DNA from: Streptomyces tendae
Lineage (GTDB): Bacteria > Actinomycetota > Actinomycetes > Streptomycetales > Streptomycetaceae
Assembly (NCBI RefSeq): GCF_014650435.1
Contig: NZ_BMUY01000002.1
Coordinates: 372,001 to 436,000, forward strand
Length of the DNA: 64,000 nt
Direction of reading: 5' to 3'
This document shows positions 23,823-32,273 of this stretch, piece after piece. Position numbers and translations under genes: made by a program. Under the pieces are notes generated by a model that made no database searches, had not been told where the DNA came from, and worked only from the letters and a program-made list of their open reading frames with translations. The stretch's first letter is position 1, and each line of letters starts with the position of its first letter.

Positions 23823-25082
23823 TCAGCAGTCGGCGCCGGGTTCCCGGCCGCCCGTTGTCCGCCGTACCGCGAAGACCGTGGTGTCGTCGGCCACCCGCCC
23901 CCGGCAGTGCCGCAGCGTGCCGTCCCGTACGAGGGACACCAGCCGCGTCGGTGCGGCGCTGCGCGCGTCGGCGGCGACGGCAGGGGCGATGTCGTCGGCC
24001 GGCCGGTAGAAGACCCCGGCGGGGTCCCGGGCCTCGGTCACCCCGTCGGTGACCAGCAGCAGTGTCTCGTCCTCGGCCAGGCGCAGCCGGTGCACCGGCG
24101 GCGTCCCGGACCGGCCGGTGGGCGCCAGTTCGGCCATGCCCAGCGGCAGCCCGCCCACGACCGGCAGCACGCGCACCCCGCGGGGGCCGACCGCCATGGG
24201 CGGTTCGTGGCCGAAGACGACGGCCTCCACGACGTCCGGCAGGCCGGGGGAGAACCCGATCAGCACGGCGGTGGCGAACCGGTCGCCGTCGGACCGGCCG
24301 AGGGCGGCGGTGTGCGCGCGGTGGCGCACCATGCGGATCTCCAGGCGCTCGGCGACCGTCGCGAGGTCCGGTTCGTGGTAGCCCGCCTCGCGGAAGGTGC
24401 CGAGCAGCGCGGCGGCCGTCTCCACCGCGCCGAGGCCCTTGCCCTGCACGTCGCCGACGAGGACGCGGGTGCCGTGCGGTCCCGGCTGGATGTCGTAGAA
24501 GTCGCCGCCGACGCGGGCCACGCTGTCCGCGGCGAGGTACACGGCGGCGTGGTCCATACCGCCGAAGCCCACCGGGAGCGGACGCAGCACGGTGCGGCGG
24601 GTGGTGTCGGCGATGTCCCGCATGTGCAGCATGCGCCGCTCCCCGCCGACCCGGTACCCGGCGGCCACCACGGCGATGGCCCCGCCGAGTGCGACCAGGA
24701 CCAGGCCGGGCAGCCCGGTCTCCTCCCGGTGCTGCCAGACGGTGTCGGCCATGACGTAGACGACGAGCGCGAGCAGCGCGAAGGCGGCCGTCCCCCACAC
24801 CCCGCAGATCGCAGCGGCGACCCCCGGCACCAGCACCGTCCAGGAGATGATCTCGAAGGCGCCGGTGGTGATGTCGCCCGCGGCGATGCCGATGAGCAGC
24901 AGCAGCGGGAACACCCAGGCCACCGTGCGGCCGCGCACGCTGAGCAGTTCGTGCCGGGACACGGCGTCGCCCCGTCCGGCGGCGTGCACGAGCCGGCCGA
25001 GCGGCCGCCACCGGGCGCGCACCGGCCTGCGGACACGACCCCTCACGGGCCCCAGCGAAACACGCGCCCGACCGGCCCGCAT
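23823..25082 (-). CDS. Membrane-bound PP2C (SpoIIE-type) serine phosphatase
   Basis: The 419-residue protein has an Arg-rich cytosolic start, four or five membrane helices (about residues 50-145: VAWVFPLLLLIGIAAGD, VYVMADTVWQHRE, LVLVALGGAIAVVAAGY) and a SpoIIE/RsbU-type PP2C domain (about 185-410). Metal-binding motifs are visible as SVARVGGDFYDI, VLVGDVQGKG, VTDGVTEARD and VADDTTVFA. Such enzymes dephosphorylate anti-sigma-factor antagonists in partner-switching networks. The start is uncertain: the ATG at 25082 is used, but a GTG at 25046 is possible and neither has a strong ribosome site. It is divergent from the membrane protein gene at 25173. Confidence 0.9.
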   Translation of the reverse strand: MRAGRARVSLGPVRGRVRRPVRARWRPLGRLVHAAGRGDAVSRHELLSVRGRTVAWVFPLLLLIGIAAGDITTGAFEIISWTVLVPGVAAAICGVWGTAAFALLALVVYVMADTVWQHREETGLPGLVLVALGGAIAVVAAGYRVGGERRMLHMRDIADTTRRTVLRPLPVGFGGMDHAAVYLAADSVARVGGDFYDIQPGPHGTRVLVGDVQGKGLGAVETAAALLGTFREAGYHEPDLATVAERLEIRMVRHRAHTAALGRSDGDRFATAVLIGFSPGLPDVVEAVVFGHEPPMAVGPRGVRVLPVVGGLPLGMAELAPTGRSGTPPVHRLRLAEDETLLLVTDGVTEARDPAGVFYRPADDIAPAVAADARSAAPTRLVSLVRDGTLRHCRGRVADDTTVFAVRRTTGGREPGADC

Positions 25083-25172
25083 CCCGACCGCCCGCGTCCT
25101 GACTTGCCAGTCGGCGGGCCCAGGTGTGCCCTGGTAGACGGGGGAAAGGGGGCGAGCGAGAGGAGTGCTCCC

Positions 25173-25694
25173 ATGGCTCACGCGGTACCCACACGCGGAA
25201 CGTCCACCGGTGTCCGCACCGGCGCGGGCACGGGCGCGTCCGGTGCGTCCGGTGCGTCCGGGCACACACCGCCCGACGTCTTCGGCGCGCGGACCCACCT
25301 GCTGGCGAAGTGGGCGATGCCCCTCGCGATCGGCCTGGTCTACGGCTACTGGGCCGCGTCCATCCGCCGCCACGGCGGCCCCATCACCGGCTGGAACCTG
25401 CTGTTCGGCTTCATGACGGTGCTCGCGTTCGCCATCCTCTGGTACGTGGTCCGCACGGTGGCCGACCGGCTGCCGCGCGAGGGCCACGCGGTGCTGTGGG
25501 GGGCGTTCGCGGGCAGCGCGCTGGGCTTCCTGTACTCGGGCAGCGGCGTGGCCATGTTCACCTGCATCCTGGTGTCCCTGCTGCTCGCGGCCGCGGTGAC
25601 GGCCGGGCTGTACTACCACTACGCCACCCACCAGGACGCCGAGGAGGCACGGACGGCCCGCACCCGCAACCCGGCCCGTGCCGGGACCACCTGA
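25173..25694 (+). CDS. Four-helix membrane protein of unknown function
   Basis: The 173-residue protein has a Gly/Ser/Thr-rich cytosolic start with GASGASGASG, then four predicted membrane helices: LLAKWAMPLAIGLVYGYWAA, GWNLLFGFMTVLAFAILWYV, AVLWGAFAGSALGFLYSG and FTCILVSLLLAAAVTAGLYY. The tail is charged. The ATG at 25173 follows GAGAGGAG. No family is recognised. It is divergent from the PP2C phosphatase gene and is followed by another membrane protein gene on the same strand after 72 bases. Confidence 0.82.
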   Translation: MAHAVPTRGTSTGVRTGAGTGASGASGASGHTPPDVFGARTHLLAKWAMPLAIGLVYGYWAASIRRHGGPITGWNLLFGFMTVLAFAILWYVVRTVADRLPREGHAVLWGAFAGSALGFLYSGSGVAMFTCILVSLLLAAAVTAGLYYHYATHQDAEEARTARTRNPARAGTT

Positions 25695-25766
25695 CCGGCT
25701 CGCGACGCGGGGCCATCTGCAGTCACGCCGGTCGCCCGGCGAGGGCGCGGGGGTTTGCCTGGGAGG

Positions 25767-26696
25767 GTGTCCCCCCGCTCCCGGAGCGCCCTGTCGGCCG
25801 TCCTCATCGCCCTCGCCAGCCTGCTCGCACCGTGCGCCACGCTGGCGGGCTGGGCGATGCACGGGCCGGCCGACACGGGGCGGTACGTCGCGGCCGTGGC
25901 CCCGCTCGCCGACGACCCGGCCGTACGGGACGCGGCCGCCGACACGCTGGGCGCCGGGTTCGCGGGGTTCGTCGACGAGGCCACGGCCGGCCCCGTGAAC
26001 GGCGCCGTGCGGCTCTTCGTGCGGGACGCGGCCCGGTCGTTCACCCGCACCGAGGCATTCCACGAGGGCTGGGACGCGGCCAACCGCACCGTCCACGCCG
26101 CCGTACTGCGCGCCCTGCGCGACGACGGCGCCGCCGGCCACGCGGTCACCGTCGATCTGGCCCCCGTCACCGAGCGCGTGCGGGACCGGCTCGCCGAGGA
26201 CCACGTGCCCTTCGCCCGGCGCATCCCCGTCCGGCACACCGCCGTCACCGTGCTCCCGGCCCACGAGGCGGACCGGCTCAGGAAGGGCTACCAGGTGCTC
26301 GACGTCGCCGCCTTCTGGCTGCCGCTCGCGGCCGTCGTCTTCGCGGTCACCGGCATCGCCGTCGCCGCCTGCCGCCGCCGGGCCGTCACCGCCGCCGGGA
26401 TCGGCACCGCCCTCGGCGGAGCCCTGCTCGCCCTCGCCGTGCTGGTCGGCCGCCGGCTCACCGTCGCCGAACTCCCCGGCCCGGTGGACGGCCCCGCCGC
26501 GGGCGCCGTGTACGACGCCCTCACCGAAACGCTGCGCACCGCCTCCTGGCTCCTCGTCGCCCTCGGCCTCACCGTCGCCCTGGCCTCCTGGCTCACGGGC
26601 CGGTACGGACGTCCGGCGCGCCGCCGGCCCCCCGCGAGACCCACCCCCGAAGCCACCGGTCCCACCCCACCCCGGCCGACCGGCACCCGGCTCTGA
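25767..26696 (+). CDS. Membrane protein with three hydrophobic segments and an extracellular loop
   Basis: This protein of about 309 residues starts SPRSRSALSAVLIALASLLAP (first helix), followed by a long exported region (about 40-165) with YVAAVAPLADDPAVRDAAADTL and VTVLPAHEADRLRKGYQVLD. Two or three more helices (FWLPLAAVVFAVTGIAVAA, GTALGGALLALAVLVG, ASWLLVALGLTVALASWL) come before a Pro-rich tail. This layout is common to actinobacterial integral membrane proteins of unknown function. The start is uncertain: the GTG at 25767 touches GGGAGG, while a TTG at 25755 in the same frame has a more distant G-rich stretch. Confidence 0.75.
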   Translation: MSPRSRSALSAVLIALASLLAPCATLAGWAMHGPADTGRYVAAVAPLADDPAVRDAAADTLGAGFAGFVDEATAGPVNGAVRLFVRDAARSFTRTEAFHEGWDAANRTVHAAVLRALRDDGAAGHAVTVDLAPVTERVRDRLAEDHVPFARRIPVRHTAVTVLPAHEADRLRKGYQVLDVAAFWLPLAAVVFAVTGIAVAACRRRAVTAAGIGTALGGALLALAVLVGRRLTVAELPGPVDGPAAGAVYDALTETLRTASWLLVALGLTVALASWLTGRYGRPARRRPPARPTPEATGPTPPRPTGTRL

Positions 26697-26741
26697 AACC
26701 ACTTGGCGGGGCCCGCGCCCCGGCGGCTAACGTCGCCGACC

Positions 26742-27113
26742 ATGACCGAGCACCGGACCGAGACCAGCACGACGACCCTGTGGCGCCCCACCGGCCCCGA
26801 GGAGCTGGCGCTCATCGAGGCCTCCGGCTGGACGGCCTGGCCGCCGCGCCTGCCCGAGCAGCCGATCTTCTACCCGGTCCTCAACGAGGACTACGCCGTC
26901 CGGATCGCCCGCGACTGGAACGTCCCGGCCTCCGGCTCGGGCTACGTCACCCGCTTCGAGGTCGACACCGCCTTCCTCACGCGCTACCCGGTACGGCAGG
27001 CCGGCGGCGAGACCATCCTGGAACTGTGGGTCCCGGCGGAGGAGCTGGCGGAGTTCAACCGGCACATCGTGGGCCGCATCGAGGTCGTACGGGAGTTCCA
27101 CGCGCAGTCGTAG
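26742..27113 (+). CDS. Conserved hypothetical protein, often labelled ADP-ribosylation/crystallin J1
   Basis: This 123-residue soluble protein has a conserved pattern: TTTLWRPTGPEELALIEASG, WPPRLPEQPIFYPVLNEDYA, ARDWNVPASGSGYVTRFEVD and ELWVPAEELAEFNRHIVG. I recall this family carrying the label ADP-ribosylation/crystallin J1 in Streptomyces annotations. No ADP-ribosylglycohydrolase motif is visible, so the label should not be taken as a function. The ATG at 26742 lacks a clear ribosome site. It follows the upstream membrane protein gene by 45 bases on the same strand. Confidence 0.82.
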   Translation: MTEHRTETSTTTLWRPTGPEELALIEASGWTAWPPRLPEQPIFYPVLNEDYAVRIARDWNVPASGSGYVTRFEVDTAFLTRYPVRQAGGETILELWVPAEELAEFNRHIVGRIEVVREFHAQS

Positions 27114-27257
27114 CACCGGGGGCGGGAGGCGGGGCGGGCCGGGGCTGGGAGCCATGGGCGGGGGCCGGGCCGGCCGGGGCCCTGGGCAACTTCCGGCTGC
27201 CCGGTCCCGTCCTTGAGGGAGGATTCGGCATCGCACCCGCGAGCGGAGGGCCGGGAC

Positions 27258-28301
27258 GTGGACACGGAGACCGACACGGCGAACGGCGCGTGGACGGGCC
27301 CCGACGACGGGTGGGCGCCCCGCCGCACCGGACGGCGCCTCGGGGCCTGGTGCGCCGGGCTGCTGTTCGCCGGGGTGAGCGCGGTCGTCGGCTGCCGGGT
27401 CGCCGACACCGACGGCGTCACCCCCGTGCCGCAGCTCCTCGCCTTCCTGCCCTGGCTGCTGGTGCCGACCGGTGCCGGGCTGCTGCTCACACTGCTCGCC
27501 CGGTGGTGGACCGGCGCGGTGTGGGGCGTCGCGCTGCTCGGACTGCTGGCGTGGTTCATCGAGCCGTACGGCAAGAGCGTGGAGCCCACCGGGCCGCCGG
27601 TGGCCGAGGTGCGGGTGCTGACCTCCAACGTGGAGTTCGGGCAGGGCACCGACGCGCTGATCGCCACCGTGCGCCGGGAGAAGCCCGACCTCGTGTTCGT
27701 ACAGGAGTGCGAGTCCACGTGTGACGCGGCGCTGCGGCGGGACCTGGCCGCCGACTATCCGCACCGGCGGGCCGCCGAGGGCGACGGCTCCAAGGGCTCC
27801 GTGATCCTGAGCGCCTTCCCGCTGAGGGCCGCCCCCGCCGTCCCCGGCACCATGGGCATGCCGGGCGCCGTCGCCGACGTGCGCGGCCACCCCGTACGCC
27901 TGCAGCTCGCCCACCCGATGCCGCCGCTGGCGGACCGGGTGGGCCGGTGGCGCGAGGAGCTGGCCGCCCTGCGCGACGCGGCCGCGACCGCCGTCACCGG
28001 CGACGGCGACGGCGGGCCGCCCGTGGTCCTGGCCGGCGACTTCAACGCCTCCCAGGACCACGCCGCCTTCCGCCGCATCCTCGACACGGGACTGCGCGAC
28101 GCGGCCCGGCTCGCGGGCGAGGACCGCACGCCCAGCTGGCCCGCGAGGGCCCTCCCCGTGTTCGGCGTGTTCGGCGTGCAGATCGACCACGTCCTGGTGT
28201 CCGAGGACTTCGCCGCGCGCGACGCCCGGTTCCTGGACCTGGCCGGCACCGACCACCGCGCGCTGGTCGTCGACCTGACCCTGCACGCGGCGCAAGGCTG
28301 A
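27258..28301 (+). CDS. Membrane-anchored endonuclease/exonuclease/phosphatase family protein
   Basis: The 347-residue product has three hydrophobic segments (about residues 30-105: LGAWCAGLLFAGVSAVVG, LLAFLPWLLVPTGAGLLL, AVWGVALLGLLAWFI) and an EEP domain outside the membrane. Catalytic residues are visible as N in TSNVEFG, E in VQECES, GDFNAS, IDHVLV and the final D-H of GTDHRALV. Members hydrolyse phosphodiester bonds in DNA, phospholipids or nucleotides; the substrate is not known here. The GTG at 27258 follows GGAGGG by 7 bases and is preferred to the ATG at 27213. It ends 44 bases before the stop of the convergent PhoX gene. Confidence 0.9.
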   Translation: MDTETDTANGAWTGPDDGWAPRRTGRRLGAWCAGLLFAGVSAVVGCRVADTDGVTPVPQLLAFLPWLLVPTGAGLLLTLLARWWTGAVWGVALLGLLAWFIEPYGKSVEPTGPPVAEVRVLTSNVEFGQGTDALIATVRREKPDLVFVQECESTCDAALRRDLAADYPHRRAAEGDGSKGSVILSAFPLRAAPAVPGTMGMPGAVADVRGHPVRLQLAHPMPPLADRVGRWREELAALRDAAATAVTGDGDGGPPVVLAGDFNASQDHAAFRRILDTGLRDAARLAGEDRTPSWPARALPVFGVFGVQIDHVLVSEDFAARDARFLDLAGTDHRALVVDLTLHAAQG

Positions 28302-28345
28302 CCCCGCTCCTGCTCCTGCTTGCTTCTGAGCCTTGCGGGACGGGC

Positions 28346-30424
28346 TCAGACGCCGATGTCGCGACCGTCCGCGCGCCACACCGCCACGACCGCCGGGCGC
28401 ACGATCTTCCCGGGTCCGTCGGGCCAGGTGCTGGCCGGCTGCTCCACGGAGGCGCCGTCGACCTCGCCCGGATGCTGCACGGCGACCAGCACCCGCCGGT
28501 CCTGGACGAGCGGCCCGCAGGTCTCCGCGCCGGTCGGCACGGTCAGGAACTGCTTCAGCTCACCGCGCCGGTCGCCCTTGGTCGCCACGCCGAAGAGGCC
28601 GTCGTGCGTGCCGAGCGCGTTGCCGTCGGTGGAGATCCACAGGTTGCCGTGGTCGTCGAAGGCGACGTTGTCCGGGCAGGAGATCGGGCTGACCCGGTCC
28701 TTGGGGAAGCCCGCGAAGTAGGTCGCCGGGTCCTCCGGGTCACCGGCGACCAGGAACAGCGACCAGCCGAACGTGGTGGCGTCGGCCCGGTTCCAGCGCT
28801 CGGTCAGCTCCAGAACGTGGCCGTGCTTGTTGGAGTTGCGCGGGTTGGCCTCGTCGGGGCCCGCGTAGCCGCTCTTGCCCCGGTTGGTGTTGTTGGTGAG
28901 GGCGACGTACACCTTGCCGGTGGTGGGCGACGGCTCGATGTCCTCGGGACGGTCCATCTTGGTGGCGCCGACCTTGTCCCCGGCGAGCCGCGTGAAGACG
29001 CACACCTCCTCGGCGCTCATCCCGTCGACGTGCGAGACGGCACCGCGCTCCGTGGCCGTGACCAGCGGAATCCACTCGCCGCCCCCGTCGAACTCACCGT
29101 CGCGCGGCAGGGTGCCCGACCCGTCGATCTCGATGGCCGGGGAGTCGCCGCTGAGCTTGGCGACGTACAGGGTCCCCTCGTCGAGCAGCGAGAGGTTGTA
29201 CTCGCGCGCCCAGCGGGAGTTGCCGTGGCGCATGCGCTTGCTGCCGACGAACTTGTAGAAGTAGTCGAACCGCTCGTCGTCGCCGGTGTAGACGACCGGC
29301 CGCCCGTCGTTCGTCAGCCGCACGGTCGCGGCCTCGTGCTTGAACCGGCCGAGCAGCGTGTGCTTGCGCGGCGTCGACTCCGGGTCGTACGGGTCCAGCT
29401 CGACGACGTACCCGAACCGGTGCACCTCGTTCGGCTCCTGGGCGACGTCGAACCGCTTGTCGAACCGCTCCCACTTGCGCTCGGTGGCGCCGGTCCCGAT
29501 CCCGTACCGCTTGTCGGTGTCGCTGGAGGCGTTGGCGAAGTACTGGTTGAAGTTCTCCTCGCCGTGCAGCGTGGTGCCCCACGGGGTGGTGCCGCCGGAG
29601 CAGTTGTTGAGGGTGCCGAGCACCTTGCGGCCGCTGCGGTCGGCGGAGGTCTTCACCAGGTCGGACCCGGCGGCCGGGCCGGTCAGCCGGAACTCGCTGG
29701 TGGCGGTGACCCGCCGGTTGAGCCGGTGCCGCGACACGGCCGTGAGCCGCCCGCTCCTCTTCTCCTCCTCCACGGCGACGACCGACAGCCCGTGCGCGGC
29801 CCATGCGATCTCGACCTGCTCACGGGTCGGGTTCTCGGGGTCGTAGCCGCGGAACATGAGCACCTCGTCGGTGTACTCGTGGTTCGCGACGAGGAGTTGG
29901 CGGTCGTGCTCGCCCCGCAGCGGCAGCAGCGCGAGGAAGTCGTTGTTGTACCCGAACTGCCCGGCCTGCGCCTTGGCGGTCTGCTTCTCGGCGTCGAAGG
30001 CGGGCGCCCCACGCAGAATGGGTTCACCCCAACGGATGACGACGTCCTGCCGGTACCCCTCCGGGACGGTCACGGCGTCGTCCGTGTTGGGCGCGACGGG
30101 CGTGAACCGCAGCCCACGTGCTCCCTGTGTCCGGGACGGCTTCCCGTGCCCCTTTCCGGCCGCGGGCGCGGCCTGGGCCGAGGGCGCCCCCGCCACGCCC
30201 ACCGCGCCGGCGCCGGCCGCGGCGACGGTCACGACGGCGGCGGCACGCATCATGGAACGGCGGCTGAGCGCACCGGCGATGACATCGCCGACGTACTCGT
30301 TGGAGCTGGTGTTCGGCACCTCGTGGAAGCAGGCGTCACCACACCGGAAACGGCAGGTCATCGCGGACCGGCCGCCCGGATGCGGGCCGGACGGCGTTCC
30401 GATCAACGGCAGGAGCTTGCGCAC
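28346..30424 (-). CDS. phoX: PhoX-type alkaline phosphatase (DUF839), Tat-exported
   Basis: This 692-residue protein has a long leader containing SNEYVGDVIAGALSRRSMMR followed by a hydrophobic stretch and an AQA cleavage site. SRRSMM is a twin-arginine motif set deep in the precursor, as usual in PhoX. The mature part is the DUF839/PhoX beta-propeller with NNDFLALLPLRGEHDRQLLV, CSGGTTPWGTTLHGEENF, MDRPEDIEPSPTTGKVYVAL and CPDNVAFDDHGNLW. PhoX enzymes are calcium- and iron-dependent phosphomonoesterases that release phosphate outside the cell. The GTG at 30424 has GGGGAG 6 bases upstream. A PHO box at 30507-30524 indicates control by PhoRP under phosphate starvation. Confidence 0.93.
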   Translation of the reverse strand: MRKLLPLIGTPSGPHPGGRSAMTCRFRCGDACFHEVPNTSSNEYVGDVIAGALSRRSMMRAAAVVTVAAAGAGAVGVAGAPSAQAAPAAGKGHGKPSRTQGARGLRFTPVAPNTDDAVTVPEGYRQDVVIRWGEPILRGAPAFDAEKQTAKAQAGQFGYNNDFLALLPLRGEHDRQLLVANHEYTDEVLMFRGYDPENPTREQVEIAWAAHGLSVVAVEEEKRSGRLTAVSRHRLNRRVTATSEFRLTGPAAGSDLVKTSADRSGRKVLGTLNNCSGGTTPWGTTLHGEENFNQYFANASSDTDKRYGIGTGATERKWERFDKRFDVAQEPNEVHRFGYVVELDPYDPESTPRKHTLLGRFKHEAATVRLTNDGRPVVYTGDDERFDYFYKFVGSKRMRHGNSRWAREYNLSLLDEGTLYVAKLSGDSPAIEIDGSGTLPRDGEFDGGGEWIPLVTATERGAVSHVDGMSAEEVCVFTRLAGDKVGATKMDRPEDIEPSPTTGKVYVALTNNTNRGKSGYAGPDEANPRNSNKHGHVLELTERWNRADATTFGWSLFLVAGDPEDPATYFAGFPKDRVSPISCPDNVAFDDHGNLWISTDGNALGTHDGLFGVATKGDRRGELKQFLTVPTGAETCGPLVQDRRVLVAVQHPGEVDGASVEQPASTWPDGPGKIVRPAVVAVWRADGRDIGV

Positions 30425-30506
30425 TGTGTTCTCCCCTTGAGAATCCCTGTATGCCCTGGTGTCAGCGCGACCGTAGGTGCACATACGTGCGGGGACCGGG
30501 CGTCGC

Positions 30507-30524
30507 GGTGAACGCCGGGTGAAC
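30507..30524 (-). promoter_or_regulatory. PHO box (PhoP binding site) of phoX
   Basis: On the minus strand GTTCACC occurs twice, at 30524-30518 and 30513-30507, exactly 11 bases apart, within CGGGTTCACCCGGCGTTCAC. Two 11-base direct repeat units with this core are the known Streptomyces PhoP binding element. It lies 83 bases upstream of the phoX start. Confidence 0.85.
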
Positions 30525-30687
30525 CCGCGGAATCCTTGGTGGAATTGCGGCGACGACCGGATCCGGCCTTGACGCCTCGCCGCCCGCATGTCAGACCCTG
30601 CACAAGATCACAAGCCGGGACCGCTAACCTTACGTGTCCGTCCTGGCCAGGGATTGACGGCACCAACTCACTCGAAGGGTTGCGCAC

Positions 30688-32157
30688 ATGGGCATTCTCA
30701 CTCTCCTGCGGAACGCGTTCGGCCGCTCACGCAAGGAACGGACCGCACAGGCGGAGGGTGCGACGCAGGAGACGGCACCGCCGGTCACCGCACCGGAGCC
30801 GAAGCTCCCGTCCCAGCCCACCGCACCCGCGGAGCCGGCCGAGACCACCTCGGCCGAGCCGGAGTCCTCCCAGATCCCCGAGCCCCGCTCGGAATCCACC
30901 CCGGACGAGCACGACCTCGTCAAGGCCGCCTTCACCAACATCACGGTCCCCAAGCCAACGCCCCCGACGACCACCGCCCCGACCCCGGCCCCGGACGCGG
31001 AGACGCCCCCCACCCCAGAGGCCAAGCCGCAGCCCGAGCCGGAGGCAGAGCGGGAGCCGGAGGCCGAGGCTGAGGCTGAGCCGGAGTTGAAGCCGGAGGC
31101 TGAGGCGGAGCGAGAGGTCGAGGCGAAGCCGGAGGTCGAGGCGAAGCCGGAGGCCGAGGCGAAGCCGGAGGCCGAGGCGAAGCCGGAGGCCGAGGCGAAG
31201 CCGGAGGCCGAGGCGAAGCCGGAGGCCGAGGCGAAGCCGGAGCCGAAGCCCGAGGCCAAGGCGGAGCCGAAGCCAGAGCCGGAGCCGAAGCCCGAGGCCA
31301 AGGCGGAGCCGGAGGCCAAGGCGGAGCCGGAGGCCAAGGCGGAGCCGTCGGCCGCCCCGCCCGCCACCACCCCGGAACCGGCAGCCGCCGACGGCGAGGA
31401 CACCCCACAGGGGCCACCCGCACCAGACAACGAAGGCAGCACGGGCGGTGCGGGTGGGAACACGGACGCCGAAGGCGAAGCCGAGGCGTCGAAGCCGGCC
31501 ACACCCCCCGCAAGGCTCCGCTCCCGCGCCCCCGGCCTCACCACCGCCTACAAGGCAGCCGGCACCGCCCTCAAGAAGCACGACCTCACCGGCACCCGCG
31601 CCAAGGTCCACCTCGTCCTCGACCGCTCCGCCTCCATGCGCCCGTACTACAAGGACGGCTCCGCCCAGGCCCTCGCCGAGCAGACCCTCGCACTCGCGGC
31701 GCACCTCGACCCCGAGGCCACGGTCCACGTCACGTTCTTCTCCACGGAAGTGGACGGCACCGGCGACCTCACCCTCACCGACCACGAGAACAAGATCGAC
31801 GAGCTGCACGCGGCGCTCGGCCGCATGGGCCGCACCAGCTACCACGCCGCCGTGGAGGCCGTCCTCGCCCACCACACCGAACAGGCACCCCCCGGCACCC
31901 CCGCCCTCGTGGTCTTCCAGACCGACGGCGCCCCCGACGCCAAGACCCCCGCCACCCAGGCCCTCACCAAGGCGGCCGCGGACCACCCGAACGTCCACTT
32001 CTCCTTCGTCGCCTTCGGTGACCCGGAGAACAGGGCCTTCGACTACCTCCGCAAGCTCAAGACGGGCAACGCCTCCCACTTCCTGGCCGGCGAGACCCCG
32101 AAGGAGCTCACCGACAAGGAGCTGTACGAGGCCGTACTGGCCACCTGGCGCCCGTAG
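30688..32157 (+). CDS. VWA-domain (TerY-like) protein with long Glu/Ala/Lys/Pro repeat
   Basis: This 489-residue cytosolic protein has three parts. Residues 1-100 are polar. Residues about 110-225 are a repeat of E, A, K and P, including seven exact-length EAEAKP-type hexapeptides encoded at 31114-31239. Residues about 290-489 are a von Willebrand factor A domain with a complete MIDAS-type motif ([18 protein letters not shown]), T in MGRTSYHAA and D in FQTDGAPD. TerY-like VWA proteins bind metal and partner proteins. The ATG at 30688 is preceded by CGAAGGGT. The gene is divergent from phoX and is followed by metG after 116 bases. Confidence 0.92.
   Translation: MGILTLLRNAFGRSRKERTAQAEGATQETAPPVTAPEPKLPSQPTAPAEPAETTSAEPESSQIPEPRSESTPDEHDLVKAAFTNITVPKPTPPTTTAPTPAPDAETPPTPEAKPQPEPEAEREPEAEAEAEPELKPEAEAEREVEAKPEVEAKPEAEAKPEAEAKPEAEAKPEAEAKPEAEAKPEPKPEAKAEPKPEPEPKPEAKAEPEAKAEPEAKAEPSAAPPATTPEPAAADGEDTPQGPPAPDNEGSTGGAGGNTDAEGEAEASKPATPPARLRSRAPGLTTAYKAAGTALKKHDLTGTRAKVHLVLDRSASMRPYYKDGSAQALAEQTLALAAHLDPEATVHVTFFSTEVDGTGDLTLTDHENKIDELHAALGRMGRTSYHAAVEAVLAHHTEQAPPGTPALVVFQTDGAPDAKTPATQALTKAAADHPNVHFSFVAFGDPENRAFDYLRKLKTGNASHFLAGETPKELTDKELYEAVLATWRP
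31114..31239. repeat. Seven tandem 18-base coding repeats
   Basis: Seven adjacent 18-base units of the form GAGGYCGAGGCGAAGCCG encode E(V/A)EAKP. The first two carry GTC (Val) and the next five GCC (Ala); the last five are identical. Less regular 12- and 18-base relatives flank the array on both sides (about 31040-31350). Slippage would change length in steps of six residues without a frameshift. Confidence 0.95.
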
Positions 32158-32273
32158 CCGGTCACAGCAGCCGCACGCACGGCCCCTCGGGGGGGTGGAC
32201 GAAGGGGAAGCCCTCCGTCCACCCCGCGAAACGCGTGTGAGTCGATCTCCACGGGCCCAGTAGGATTTCGACC

